Assembly (NCBI GenBank): GCA_947462335.1
Contig: OX381721.1
Span: forward strand, 35,514,303 to 35,578,302
Origin: Harmothoe impar
Taxonomy: Eukaryota; Annelida; Polychaeta; Phyllodocida; Polynoidae
DNA length: 64,000 bases
Direction of reading: 5' to 3'
Part shown: in pieces, positions 1 through 9,205 of the stretch
Numbering within the stretch: the stretch's first letter is position 1
Layout: each line of letters opens with the position of its first letter
The notes under the pieces: generated by a model
What the model saw: only the letters and a program-made list of their open reading frames with translations
What the model was told of the DNA's origin: nothing
The model's database searches: none
Program-made: the position numbers and the translations under genes

Positions 1-175
1 TTAGGATCACGTGACCGGAAGTGACCTGATGAGTCACGTGACCGGAAGTGACGTCACATGACCTAATGGCCAACCGGAAGTGAGTGACCTGATTGAGGAT
101 CACGTGACCGGAAGTGACCTGATTGATCACGTGACCGGAAGAAGAAGAAGAAGTGACGTCACGCGACTTAATGAA
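1..175 (+). repeat. Left terminal repeat, inner part, copy 1
   Basis: Tandem degenerate units combine a USF-type E-box (CACGTGAC) and an ETS site (CCGGAAGTGAC), with CRE palindromes (TGACGTCA). A GAA triplet run at about 138-153 closes the array. The same array occurs inverted at the other end of the element. Confidence 0.85.
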
Positions 176-410
176 GAGATGAGCGTCTTTAAGGGGTCAC
201 GCGCTTTAAAATGTGATATCTTTTTTTTTTTTTTTTGGAGGAGGAGGAGGAGGAGGAGGAGGAGAAGGAGGCGAGTCTCTTATTTTTTTCGGTAAACTAA
301 TAAAAAACACTACGATATAAGTTTGTTTTTTTTTTTCATTTTTTATTGTTTTACGAGCGACTGGAAGTGACTTATTGAACTAGGTAGAAGCGTTCTTTAG
401 AGTGTATAAA

Positions 411-577
411 GGGGGGGGGGAGGGGAGGGGAGGGGAGGGAAGGGGAGGGGGGCCCCTTTAAGATGCATGGGGAGGGGGGCGCTTTTAGGATGCATGGGGC
501 GAGTGGTGGGGGGGGAGGGGGGGAGGGGGGAGGGGGGCACTCTAGGGGGGTGGGGGGGCACTCTAAGGGGCGTTTGT
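411..577 (+). repeat. G-rich tract downstream of the death-domain gene, copy 1
   Basis: Runs of four or more G separated by single A or short spacers fill about 150 bases, a classic G-quadruplex-capable composition on the plus strand. It lies between the left terminal repeat and the 3' end of the minus-strand death-domain gene. It recurs at about 10809-10960 in copy 2 with different run lengths. It has no counterpart at the right end of the element. Confidence 0.8.
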
Positions 578-616
578 CTCTTTTAAGAAAAAAAGAAAAG
601 AAAAAGATTTCAATCG

Positions 617-658
617 AGAGACACGCTTCTTCCTCTCGAGAGGAAGAAGCGTGTCTCT
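617..658. repeat. Perfect 42-bp palindrome, copy 1
   Basis: Two 21-base arms meet without a spacer at the central CTCGAG. The arm contains ACACGCTTCTTCCTC. It is base-for-base conserved at 11004-11045 in copy 2. It sits about 160 bases beyond the stop-codon position of the death-domain gene and would form a hairpin in that gene's transcript if transcription runs through. Confidence 0.9.
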
Positions 659-952
659 TCGTTTTTTTTTGTTTATCACGTGCTTCGATGAGGCGATCAG
701 CTGCGACTGGAGGAAGTGACACTTTAAGAGGGCGCGCGTCTTAATTGTTATGATATTTTTTTTTTTTTTTTTTTTTTTACTTACTAATAAAGAAGACGTA
801 TGAAAATAAAACACAACAATTCACATGTCCGTCGTTCTCGTTGTTTCTTGCTTGATAAAGTCAAGTAATATCGCGATGCCGAGGTCAAACTTTCCCATGT
901 CCTCAGTCAACACTCGAAGGAGTTCAAAAGGTGTACCGCCGGCACCGTCAGC

Positions 953-1561
953 TTAATCTTGCCACATTTTCAACACTCGGAAGGCCCACTCAGCGGGACT
1001 TCCTCCGTATTCGCATTCTTCAGCGATCTTATCTAACCTCTCAGGCGACAATTTTAAATGGTCCCCCACCTCTTTCCACCTGCTACCTAGACGTCTGCCG
1101 AGGGTGCCCAAGTGCTTATGCATCGCGCGCGAGTCGGGGTTTTCGAAATCCAACCCCTGTCTGTGGAGAAGGGACATCCACTGAGCCAACAGTTCCACGC
1201 GTCTAATGCGGGTGAAGACGCGACCGAGCTCTCCCCATCTATGACGATGCGGGGTTTCACCCCACCAGACTCGGAACATCGCCGTACACAGCTCCTCCGG
1301 TGTCTTGACACTGCGCTCTACTAGAGCATCCATACGGGCGGCGGTAACTTTTAAGCTACTGCCCAACTCTCTCCAACAGCCGCTCAACTCTTTACCTAGT
1401 TGACGAAGCAAGGCGTCGCTATAGGCTAACCGCCGCTGTCCTACCTCTCTGTTCTCCCCATCGGTCTGCCTCGCGCGTCTCACGTCGTCAAGCCGCATTA
1501 ACTTTTTTTCAGGTGGACAAGGCGGTGAAGGCGAGCTTGAAAGTGGAATAGCTTGAGCCAT
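953..1561 (-). CDS. Tandem death-domain protein, truncated by an early stop, copy 1
   Basis: This is the copy-1 version of the 249-residue protein at 63136-63885. The start is ATG at 1561, preceded by a long GCC-repeat leader and a TATA box about 160 bases upstream. The frame ends at a TAA at 953-955 where the other copies have a glutamate codon, giving 202 residues. The missing 44 residues are the last helices of the second death domain; the rest of the frame stays open to a TGA at 821-823. Death domain 1 contains CWRELGSSLKV; death domain 2 contains RWKEVGDHLKL and ends here at KMWQD. Death domains mediate homotypic assembly of apoptosis and innate-immune complexes. Whether the shortened form still folds is unknown. 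Three codons are missing near residues 29-43 relative to copy 3. Confidence 0.85.
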   Translation of the reverse strand: MAQAIPLSSSPSPPCPPEKKLMRLDDVRRARQTDGENREVGQRRLAYSDALLRQLGKELSGCWRELGSSLKVTAARMDALVERSVKTPEELCTAMFRVWWGETPHRHRWGELGRVFTRIRRVELLAQWMSLLHRQGLDFENPDSRAMHKHLGTLGRRLGSRWKEVGDHLKLSPERLDKIAEECEYGGSPAEWAFRVLKMWQD

Positions 1562-1575
1562 CTCGTCTCGTCTTG

Positions 1576-1613
<38 letters not shown>

Positions 1614-1619
1614 GGCGGT

Positions 1620-1654
<35 letters not shown>

Positions 1655-1717
1655 TGGTGGTAGTAGACGTTACTGTGGTCAGAGGCGATATGGTTTTTTT
1701 CCAACAGAAATCAGAGC

Positions 1718-1725
1718 TTTTTATA
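1718..1725 (-). promoter_or_regulatory. TATA box, death-domain gene, copy 1
   Basis: TATAAAAA on the minus strand, about 155 bases upstream of the ATG, leaving room for a leader containing the GCC repeat. Conserved in all three copies (12093-12100 and 62987-62994). Confidence 0.7.
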
Positions 1726-2600
1726 CAGAGGGAGTTTAATCCCATTTCCAACAGCACTCCAGCTGTGTAGCGACCTGTCCGCATGACGCTTTTTCAACCG
1801 CTCCGCTCCTTAAGAGCTTAGATGACGAGGGGTGTGTCATCGCTATCCGTGGAGACCAGCTGAAAACGGTGTTTCTTCCTCATCCATAGCCTTACCTCCT
1901 ACCCCCTACCTGAGGACGTCTCCCTCCCTCTGACATTCATTGTAACAAACGTCAGAGGTCAGGTGAAAATCGGATTTTTTTCATGCACAGCCTTAGTCAG
2001 CTGTCACCCCTCCCTATTGAACTAGCCGGCCGCCGCCTGGCCGGCCCGGTCTACTCACCACGGCAGGAGGTGGTGATTTTTTTTTTGTCTTACACTTAAG
2101 TCGCTCACCACATGCACACGCCTCTACTCACAGACAGACACGTTCGTCTTAGGGGGGTCCTGCTTCACGCCACACGCCTCCTGTAGTTTTTTTTGTATAC
2201 ACACTCTAAGCTCATCACCGTTAATCCTTTATACAGCTAACGCGCGCTGAATGGCTGAACAGGGTGGTAAGTGGCTTAGCTCATGACAGTGGATCCCTCA
2301 AAAAAAAAGAGGGGAAAGGGATCCAGCTGAAAACGTCATACCTTATGTCTTTGTGAATGGCCGCCGGTCAGTCGACGGCAGCAACCGCTTAATCCTTTAT
2401 ACAGCTAATGCGCGTTGAATTGCTGAACAGGGTGGTAAGCGGCTTAGCTCATGACAGTCGATCTCTCAAAAGGGGGGAAAGGGATCCAGCTGAAAACGTC
2501 ATGCCTTATGTCTTTTGTTTCTCTTTGTGAACGGCCGCCGGCCAGCCGGCGGCAGCTGAACAGGGTCAGTAAGTAGCTTAGCTCTAGAAGCGAGAAGGCG

Positions 2601-2608
2601 TATATAAG
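2601..2608 (+). promoter_or_regulatory. TATA box, PC4-like gene, copy 1
   Basis: TATATAAG, 58 bases upstream of the ATG, followed at initiation distance by CATTCACTCACTCATTC. Conserved in all three copies. Confidence 0.8.
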
Positions 2609-2666
2609 GGGTCTGGAAACCTCCATTCACTCACTCATTCTTTTGCTGCTCTCTACAGTCACCACC

Positions 2667-3071
2667 ATGAGCAAAAGACAACACCTAGCGCCGTCCAAGA
2701 ACAAGAAGACTACGCGGAACAGCGCTCGTTTAGCGTCAGTGCCTCCTCTTGCTACTGAAAATGAGACTACCGCCGCAGCCGCTTGGTCTTATCACCCTCC
2801 CGCTGTAGCGAGCGCTCGCGGCAGTAGTAGTAGTAGTAGCAGTAGTAGTAGCAGTAGTAGTACTAGTAGTAGTAGTAGTAGTAGTAGTACTACTGGTAGT
2901 AGTCGTCGTGCTAGCGACGTTGTTACACTCGCGACGGTACACGTTGCTGCTAAGCGCGCTGCCGCTGCTACTGCCGCCCCGCCTGCTGCGGCTGCTGCTG
3001 CTGCTGCACCTGCTACCGCTGCGCCTGCTACTGCTGCGCCTGCTGAGGCTGCTGCGCCTGCTACTGTTGCG

Positions 3072-3105
<34 letters not shown>

Positions 3106-4247
3106 CTGCTGCACCTGCTGCTACCGCTACTACTACTGACGACAACGCTCCTGGCACAGCGCAGTACTGGCAACCGGGTTTTTACCTCCCCACTACTGTT
3201 GATGACTTTGATGACCTGCCGCACGTTGCACAGCCCCTCTCCTCCACCACTACATCGACCGACGCCCTCGACGCCGCTCGCGCTGAGAGTGACAGCTATT
3301 CGGACACTCAGCCCCTAAACCGAGAAGAAGAGGAGGAGGAGGAGGAGCAGCAGCAACAGGGTGAGACAGAGAACGACGCTGACGACGAGGCGTACGAACA
3401 ACCCGAAGGGAAAGGGGTGGGCGGTACGTTTTTCGGCTTCCCTCTTCGACCTTTCGACCTCACTTCCTCCACTAGTAGCGTCCCGTCCGGTCCGTGGCGA
3501 CTGCCCTCACCGCCACCTTACGAGGGCGGCGGCGCTTCATCTTCTACCGCTACACTCAGCACCGACGGCGTGTGGCTGCGCTGTTCCAACAACGAGGCCT
3601 CGGATACCACCAGCGCTGACGCTGCTCCTGCTATCGGTTCTGCTGCTGATTCAGCTCACGCTGATGGTGTTACTCATCCTGCGGGTGTGAAACGTTCTAA
3701 GGTGAGTTCCAGAACAACAAGGCCTAGTAAGAAGAGAAAAATACAAGAAAAAGAACGAGATGGACGAGAAGAAGCAGAGAAAACCTTCTCCCGTCTTCTC
3801 GGGTTAGAGTTCTGCTTAGACGGAGCTTTGACGCTGGAGATCTGGGAGGACGTGGCTAGACTGTCTAGGAGGCCGCGCTACACAAAAGACGGCCAGGTGA
3901 AAGAGGCGTCTCTGACCAGAAGCAAGCGAGTGCACTTCACGGCCGACGCGCTGCGCGAGCTAATAGCACGCATCGCCGATATCCGCGCAGTGGTGCGCAT
4001 ACGCGACACAGCGGCCGCGCAAGGAAAACCTAATCACACCCCCTGGTTCGCAGTGCTGGATGAGGAGGGCGAAGTGTACGCAGCTGTGAGCTACTACAGC
4101 GGTAAGAACCTCGTCCACGTGCGCAAGTACGAAGGTCCTGACAAAAAACCCACACAGCAGGGAGTGACGCTGTCCGCCAGAGCGCTCAAAGAGTTGGATG
4201 ACAAAACAGAGATCATTCTGAAATATCTCGGCATAGATTCGGAATGA
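2667..4247 (+). CDS. Ser/Ala-rich nuclear protein with tandem PC4-like repeats, copy 1
   Basis: 526 residues. The ATG at 2667 is chosen because it has a near-perfect Kozak context (CACCACCATGA) just downstream of the TATA box; an upstream TTG in frame is unlikely. The layout is a basic N-terminus, poly-serine (about 50-80), poly-alanine (about 95-155), an acidic Glu/Gln block (about 215-235), a bipartite-type nuclear signal (342-361, KKRKIQ), then a conserved C-terminus. Residues 465-526 match the PC4/p15 pattern: GKNLVHVRKY, a KPTQQGVTLS step and a final helix. Residues 379-440 look like a second, more diverged PC4-like unit. PC4 proteins bind single-stranded DNA as dimers, so the likely role is a replication or transcription ssDNA-binding protein for the adjacent polymerase. 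The PC4 assignment is by eye. Copy 1 has a 4-residue insertion just before the conserved region. Confidence 0.85.
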
Positions 4248-4266
4248 GAGACGCTCAACGCTCACG

Positions 4267-4300
<34 letters not shown>

Positions 4301-4445
4301 GCGTTTGACGTACGCTGTATGAGACAGACAGACGGATACACAGACAGCAGACAGAAAGATAAATAGATAGATAGATAGACAGATAGATTGATAGATAGAT
4401 AGATAGTTAGACGGCTAAGTAGTTGGTAACTGAGTGAAAAAAAAC
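4248..4445 (+). repeat. Microsatellite spacer between PC4-like and polymerase genes, copy 1
   Basis: A CG/CA dinucleotide run, then GACA and GATA tetranucleotide runs, fill the 198-base gap. I see no TATA box or AATAAA here, so how the polymerase is expressed is unclear. Repeat numbers differ between copies. Confidence 0.85.
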
Positions 4446-7400
4446 ATGACACAGTACGTATGCGAAAAGTGTTTCAAAATGTTTAAAAGACCGTACAACC
4501 ACGAGAGACACGTAGAAAATTGTAGAGTAGTACCTAAGTTTTGCCCTCTATGCGGCGAAGGCGATTGCCGAAAGATCGCCTGTCGACGCGAATCTCTGGA
4601 CGGAGTGACCGTCCCTCCGCGCATATGTGCTGTACCGAACGGGGAGGAAACGTTCACGGCAAATTGGCCTGCGATACAAACGGGCGTCAGGATGCACGGG
4701 ACTCGCGTGAGTGTAACAAACTTCAGGCTACCAACCGGCGAGTTGAGTGACGCTGTAGATACTATGCGTCGCATTCACTTGACACAAAGATTCAGATACA
4801 AAGTGGGTTTCTCGGTAGGCTTACTCTTACAACACAGAGAAGACAAGAGCAAACTGCGCTACTTTCACGCCTCCCAGAACAACGCAACTCTCATACAACC
4901 GCTCCCTACTATAACTAATTCAGAAACTTTGGAAGAGCTCCTCTCAAAGATGGAAAACACCGTCGCTTGCGAGGAAGTACGGAAACTTTGCGACGCTGAC
5001 ACCAAGTGGCACGTTCTTTTTCCTACCAATTTGAACATTTGCGTTTACATGGGACCGGGGGAATTCCCCATAGGCGGTAGGATCACTCAGGCCGGTCGAG
5101 TTGGAAAGAGAAGCGGCGTGTTAGATTTTCCCAACAAGGACAACCTCTGCATCTTCCGCTGCATTTCCTTTCACTTATACAACACCAGCAAGCGCGCTTC
5201 AGATTTGTTACGTCAGTTCTGTCCCGCTGCCACACCTGAATCCTTTCCGGGTCTGAACATCCGCGACTTACCCGCGTTAGAGAACTTGTTTGACGTACAG
5301 ATAGCGGTTTACACCGCGTCGCGTCAAGTGCCGGGGCGGAAGTTGAGAAGACGCGTTACTCTGATCAGACCGCCTTCCAGAACTCTGGCCGCCCGAGGTA
5401 AAGTCAACCTACACCTGACGGCGAAAGGCGGTTTGCACGTCTCTCTCGTCACGGACTTCAACGCGTACGCGGGCATATACGAATGTTGCAAGTGTAAGGC
5501 GGCGTTCACCACCGAGTTCTTGCTGAAGAGACACAGGAACCAGCTTTCCTCTTGCCGACAAGTCAAGTTGCGCTACGTAGGTGGCATCTACCAAAATTCG
5601 AGAACGATTTTCGAAGCGCTAGCAGACTTCTCCATTTTTCCCCCCGACGGACATTCCGGAATCTACCCTTACAAGATCGCCTTCGATTTCGAGGCTTTCT
5701 TCAGACCGTGCAAAGAACCGTCGACGGAACACGTGTCCCTGCTGTGGGATCACGTCCCTTTGTCGGCTAGCGTCGCATCCGACTTTCCGGGGTGGGAGGG
5801 GCCCGTCTGCTTCGTCAGAGAATCCGACGCAGATTCCGACCCCTTGTTGGACCGAGTTTTAAATCACATAAACGAGAACGCCAAAGTCATCGGGGAAGCT
5901 GTGCTAGAACTTTACCGACCGACCTTAGCGAAGTTAGATGCGGCGATAGGTGAAGCTCTCCTGCTGGAGGAGGCGACGTTCACCCCTTCTCCAGGCGGCT
6001 TCGCTGCGGCTCAGACCAGACACCCGTTAGTTCAACTGAAGAAGCGTCTTCTGAGATACATCCGGCAAGCTCCAGTCGTGGGCTTCAACTCGGGGCGTTA
6101 CGACTTGAACCTGATCAAAATACGCCTTCACTCGTTCTTTGCCTCCGGAGACCGAAGAAACCAAGAATTCAGCGTCATAAAGAGAAGCAATCAATACTTG
6201 GCGGTTTACACACAGCACACGGTTTTCTTGGACGTAGTCAACTATTTGGCACCCGGTTACAACTACGCGACCTATTTGCGAGCTTTCACCAGGAACGAAG
6301 AGAAAGGTCACTTTCCTTACGAATGGATGACGTCTACCAGGAAACTGGCAAACAGAACGCTGCCACCGAGATCGGCTTTCGACAGCGAGCTGACGGGCGT
6401 CAAAATGTCCGAATCCGACTACGCCGCATGTCAGAAAGTTTGGTCCGACGAGAAGATGCAAACTATGGAAGACTACTTGATCCACTACAACAACAAAGAC
6501 ATCAAACCTTTCATAGAAGCTCTGAAAAATCACGCTAAATTTTTCCAAGATCGCGGCATTGACATGTTGAAAGACGGAGTTTCTCTCGCCGGTTTGACTT
6601 TACGGTTCCTCTTCCAAAACCTAGAAGACGCGTTCACAACGTTCCCCCAGTTCGACGCCGTCCTCCACGCTCTGATCAAAGAAAATCTAGTCGGCGGTCC
6701 TTCCATCATCTTCCATAGATTTCACGAGAAGGGCACCACGCGGATAAGGGAGCACAAGTACGGCGAAGAAGCGAGACCGTGCCAACACATCCTAGGACTA
6801 GACGCTAACTCTCTGTACTTGCGCTGCATGAGCGAAGCGCACTGCACGGGCTATTACGCGGTGAGACGGCCCGAGACCGAGTTCAAGCCCGAAATTAGGC
6901 AAAGAAACTCTCACAGCGCTTTGGAGTGGTTACGCTTCGTAGAGCACGACCGCGACGTGAAACTGCGCCACGCTTTGAACGGCGGCGAGATGGTTGTAGG
7001 CTGTCGGAGAATTCGCGTGGACGGGTTTCACGCGGCCTCTAATACGGTTTTCCAGTTTCACGGGTGTTGGTTCCACGCTCACGAGTGCATACCGTCGCAC
7101 CGATATCAGTGCGCTTCACTGAGAGAGGAGAGACGCGACAGAACGACCAGAGTAAGCGCTTACTTGAAAGCGCTAGGTCACAAGCTGGTCGTCGTGTGGG
7201 AGTGCGAATGGCGAGAGATGAAGCGTCGAGATGAGCGGGTCAAGGCCTCCCAACAACGCTGGAAGGTTGACGCTTTGAAAGTGTCTCGAAACGCGATGAG
7301 CGAGAGCGACATCCTTTCCGCTGTGAAAGAGGAGAAAATGTTCGGTTTAGTTCAAGTGGACATCACTACGCCGCCTCACCTACGAGACTACTTCGAAGAA

Positions 7401-8570
7401 ATGACCCCCGTTTTCAAGAACGCGACCGTTTCAAAATCGGACATAGGACCTCACATGTCAGACTTTGCGCAGGAAGAAAAGCTGTTGAACACGCCTCAGA
7501 GATGTCTGATAGGGAGTTACCACGGAAAAAATATTCTCTTGGGAACGCCGCTTCTCAAGTGGTATTTAGAGCACGGTTTGATAGTCACCAAAGTGCAGCT
7601 GGTGGTAGAATACCTACCTAAACGCTCCTTTGCCGGTTTCGCGGACGAAGTAACGGCGGCGCGAAGACGTGGCGACGTGAACGAGAACGAGAAAATTCTG
7701 TCAGACTGTTACAAGTTAATGGGAAACGCTACGTACGGTAAAACAATCTGCAACAAAGAAAAACACACGGCGGTGAGATACACTGACAGTCGGAAGTTCG
7801 AACTATTGGCCAATTCGTGGCGCTTCAAAAAGGCGTCCGAGTTGAGTTCCGATCTGTTTGAAGTCGAACTACAACCGAAAACAGTCAACAACAACCTCCC
7901 TATTCAAATAGGGTTCATGGTATACCAGTACGCGAAGTTGAAAATGTTAGAGTTCACATACGACTTCTTGGATAGATTCGTCGATCGGCGCGATTATGCC
8001 CTTTGTCAAATGGACACCGACAGTCTTTACATGGCTCTCAGCGGTGACACGTTGGATGACCTAGTCAAACCTCGCCTGAGAGAGACGTACTTCAGAGAGA
8101 AACGAAAGTGGCTTCCGACAGCGGTGTGCGACGATCACTTAGAGCTTTTCGTGAAGACAAAAACGGAAAGAGTGCGAGAATGGTGTCCGCCGCCCGGCGG
8201 ATGTTGTGAGAGACGGTACCTTCACGATCTGAGAACTTCGGAGCTTATGAAAGCGGAGTGGGAAGGTGACGGGATCCTAAGTCTCAACCCTAAGACTTAC
8301 ATTTGCTACGATCGAGTCAGCGACACCGGTGAAAGAAAATCCAAAAAATGGAGTGCAAAAGGCGTACAGAAGAAACAAAACCCTCAGGAACCAGACGACT
8401 TCTTGGATGTTCTTCGCCAACGAAAAACTCTCATTGCTGTAAATAGAAACTTCAAAGTGGTGCGAAACAAAATGGTCACCTACACCATAGAGAAAGACGG
8501 CGTGCGCTACTTGTATTATAAGCGTCGCGTGCATTCTGACGGTGTGACAACGAGTCCTTTAGAGATATGA
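4446..8570 (+). CDS. polB: Protein-primed family B DNA polymerase, copy 1
   Basis: 1374 residues from the ATG at 4446. The order is a C2H2-like zinc finger (4-26) and CPLC knuckle; an OTU-like patch with D232-N233-x-C235 and later H331; a second zinc finger (YECCKCKAAF); then the 3'-5' exonuclease with motif I D414-F-E416, motif II N548 and Y552-D553, and motif III Y681-x3-D685. The polymerase has motif A D786-ANSLY, motif B K1090-LMGNATYG, motif C D1190-T-D1192-S, and a KG motif at 1305. The long insert between A and B fits the TPR regions of protein-primed enzymes (Pfam DNA_pol_B_2). This family copies linear DNA from a terminal protein, as in Polintons and adenoviruses. All catalytic acids are present, so this copy looks intact. 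No separate terminal-protein gene is visible; the N-terminal part could supply it. Confidence 0.95.
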   Translation: MTQYVCEKCFKMFKRPYNHERHVENCRVVPKFCPLCGEGDCRKIACRRESLDGVTVPPRICAVPNGEETFTANWPAIQTGVRMHGTRVSVTNFRLPTGELSDAVDTMRRIHLTQRFRYKVGFSVGLLLQHREDKSKLRYFHASQNNATLIQPLPTITNSETLEELLSKMENTVACEEVRKLCDADTKWHVLFPTNLNICVYMGPGEFPIGGRITQAGRVGKRSGVLDFPNKDNLCIFRCISFHLYNTSKRASDLLRQFCPAATPESFPGLNIRDLPALENLFDVQIAVYTASRQVPGRKLRRRVTLIRPPSRTLAARGKVNLHLTAKGGLHVSLVTDFNAYAGIYECCKCKAAFTTEFLLKRHRNQLSSCRQVKLRYVGGIYQNSRTIFEALADFSIFPPDGHSGIYPYKIAFDFEAFFRPCKEPSTEHVSLLWDHVPLSASVASDFPGWEGPVCFVRESDADSDPLLDRVLNHINENAKVIGEAVLELYRPTLAKLDAAIGEALLLEEATFTPSPGGFAAAQTRHPLVQLKKRLLRYIRQAPVVGFNSGRYDLNLIKIRLHSFFASGDRRNQEFSVIKRSNQYLAVYTQHTVFLDVVNYLAPGYNYATYLRAFTRNEEKGHFPYEWMTSTRKLANRTLPPRSAFDSELTGVKMSESDYAACQKVWSDEKMQTMEDYLIHYNNKDIKPFIEALKNHAKFFQDRGIDMLKDGVSLAGLTLRFLFQNLEDAFTTFPQFDAVLHALIKENLVGGPSIIFHRFHEKGTTRIREHKYGEEARPCQHILGLDANSLYLRCMSEAHCTGYYAVRRPETEFKPEIRQRNSHSALEWLRFVEHDRDVKLRHALNGGEMVVGCRRIRVDGFHAASNTVFQFHGCWFHAHECIPSHRYQCASLREERRDRTTRVSAYLKALGHKLVVVWECEWREMKRRDERVKASQQRWKVDALKVSRNAMSESDILSAVKEEKMFGLVQVDITTPPHLRDYFEEMTPVFKNATVSKSDIGPHMSDFAQEEKLLNTPQRCLIGSYHGKNILLGTPLLKWYLEHGLIVTKVQLVVEYLPKRSFAGFADEVTAARRRGDVNENEKILSDCYKLMGNATYGKTICNKEKHTAVRYTDSRKFELLANSWRFKKASELSSDLFEVELQPKTVNNNLPIQIGFMVYQYAKLKMLEFTYDFLDRFVDRRDYALCQMDTDSLYMALSGDTLDDLVKPRLRETYFREKRKWLPTAVCDDHLELFVKTKTERVREWCPPPGGCCERRYLHDLRTSELMKAEWEGDGILSLNPKTYICYDRVSDTGERKSKKWSAKGVQKKQNPQEPDDFLDVLRQRKTLIAVNRNFKVVRNKMVTYTIEKDGVRYLYYKRRVHSDGVTTSPLEI

Positions 8571-8634
8571 AAAAAAAAAAAAATAAGCGTGTGCATCTTT
8601 TCAAAAATAGAGTGTTTATCAAGATTGAAAAAAA

Positions 8635-8640
8635 AATAAA
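8635..8640 (+). terminator. Polyadenylation signal, polymerase gene, copy 1
   Basis: AATAAA about 65 bases after the polymerase stop, in an A-rich stretch with further AATAAA-like hexamers and followed by a TTGTTGTGTTTTTA GT-rich stretch, the usual layout of a cleavage and polyadenylation site. Confidence 0.6.
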
Positions 8641-8749
8641 TAAAAAAAATAAAATAAAATATTGTTGTGTTTTTATTTTCATACGTCTTCTTTTACTAGT
8701 AAGTCGCGCAGTCTCTTAAAGCGTCACTCATGTGACGACGTCGCTTCCA

Positions 8750-9205
8750 GTCACGTGATCCTAAAGACCCTCACTTCCTAAACAAAAAACTTCTTCTTCC
8801 GCTCACGTGATCAATCAAGTCACTTCCGGTCACGTGATCCTCAATGAGGTCACTCACTTCCGGTCGGCCATTAGGTCATGTGACGTCACTTCCGCTCACG
8901 TGACTCATCAGGTCACTTCCGGTCACGTGATCCTAAATTAAGTCATATGACGTCACTTCCGGTCCCCTAAGTAGGTCAGTAGGTTACCCAGAATGCACCA
9001 CTAATCCCCTAAGTAGGTCACTTCCGGTCACGTGACCAAATGGTGGCCTCTGATTGGCTGCAGGGTTACCCAGAATGCACCACTAATCCCCTAAGTAGGT
9101 CACTTCCGGTCACGTGACCAAATGGAGGCCTCTGATTGGCTGCATGTCGATTGAGTAATAAACAGTTCTTAACTATAGTCCCGTTCCGATACATACTATA
9201 CTACT
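8750..9205 (-). repeat. Right terminal inverted repeat, copy 1
   Basis: Mirror of the left repeat. It carries E-box/ETS units, CCAAT (ATTGG) sites, TTACCCAGAATGCACC motifs and the unique terminal 60 bases ending CTATACTACT at 9205. One near-duplicate unit (about 9000-9070 and 9071-9145) shows internal tandem structure. Confidence 0.9.

Larger units (their letters stand above)
1562..2666. promoter_or_regulatory. Divergent control region, copy 1
   Basis: This non-coding region separates the death-domain start (1561, minus) from the PC4-like start (2667, plus). It holds a GCC/GGC triplet tract (1574-1650), TATA boxes for each side, and two similar modules (about 2220-2395 and 2396-2560). Each module reads TTTATACAGCTAA, GAACAGGGTGGTAAG, a GGATCC hairpin and GCTGAAAACGTCAT. 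GC-rich inverted repeats flank them: GCCGCCGGC-CA-GCCGGCGGC near 2534-2553, and a GGCCGG pair near 2025-2050. The repeated symmetrical modules suggest operator or replication-protein sites; this is inference. Confidence 0.65.
1..9205 (+). mobile_element. PolB / death-domain mobile element, copy 1 (left end outside window)
   Basis: This is the same element as 10121-19840. It starts inside the left terminal repeat, about 0.3-0.4 kb in by comparison with copy 2. It ends at 9205 with the CTATACTACT terminus shared by all copies. Gene order is death-domain gene (minus), divergent control region, PC4-like gene (plus), polymerase gene (plus). The base following it (9206 onward) begins CCAATT; the matching left-hand target duplication is outside the window. 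It is the most diverged of the three copies at the protein level (roughly two dozen polymerase substitutions and several in-frame indels). Confidence 0.92.

Noticed and set aside
372..814. Short frames in the G-rich and palindrome region
   Set aside because: Low-complexity translation of G/C and A/T runs; not preserved between copies 1 and 2.
1573..1770. Ala/Val-rich frame over the GCC repeat
   Set aside because: It is the leader region of the death-domain gene read on the wrong strand.
2572..2590. Splice-donor-like GTAAGTAGC upstream of the PC4-like TATA box
   Set aside because: It lies before the expected transcription start, and the motif is part of the repeated GGTAAG modules; no matching upstream exon seen.
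2736..3224. Ser/Arg/Thr-rich and Leu- or Ala-rich frames overlapping the PC4-like gene
   Set aside because: Products of triplet repeats read in other frames; no independent start or promoter.
6027..6548. 173-codon minus-strand frame within the polymerase (also at 16631 and 58144)
   Set aside because: Antisense shadow of the polymerase exonuclease region; conserved only because the coding strand is.
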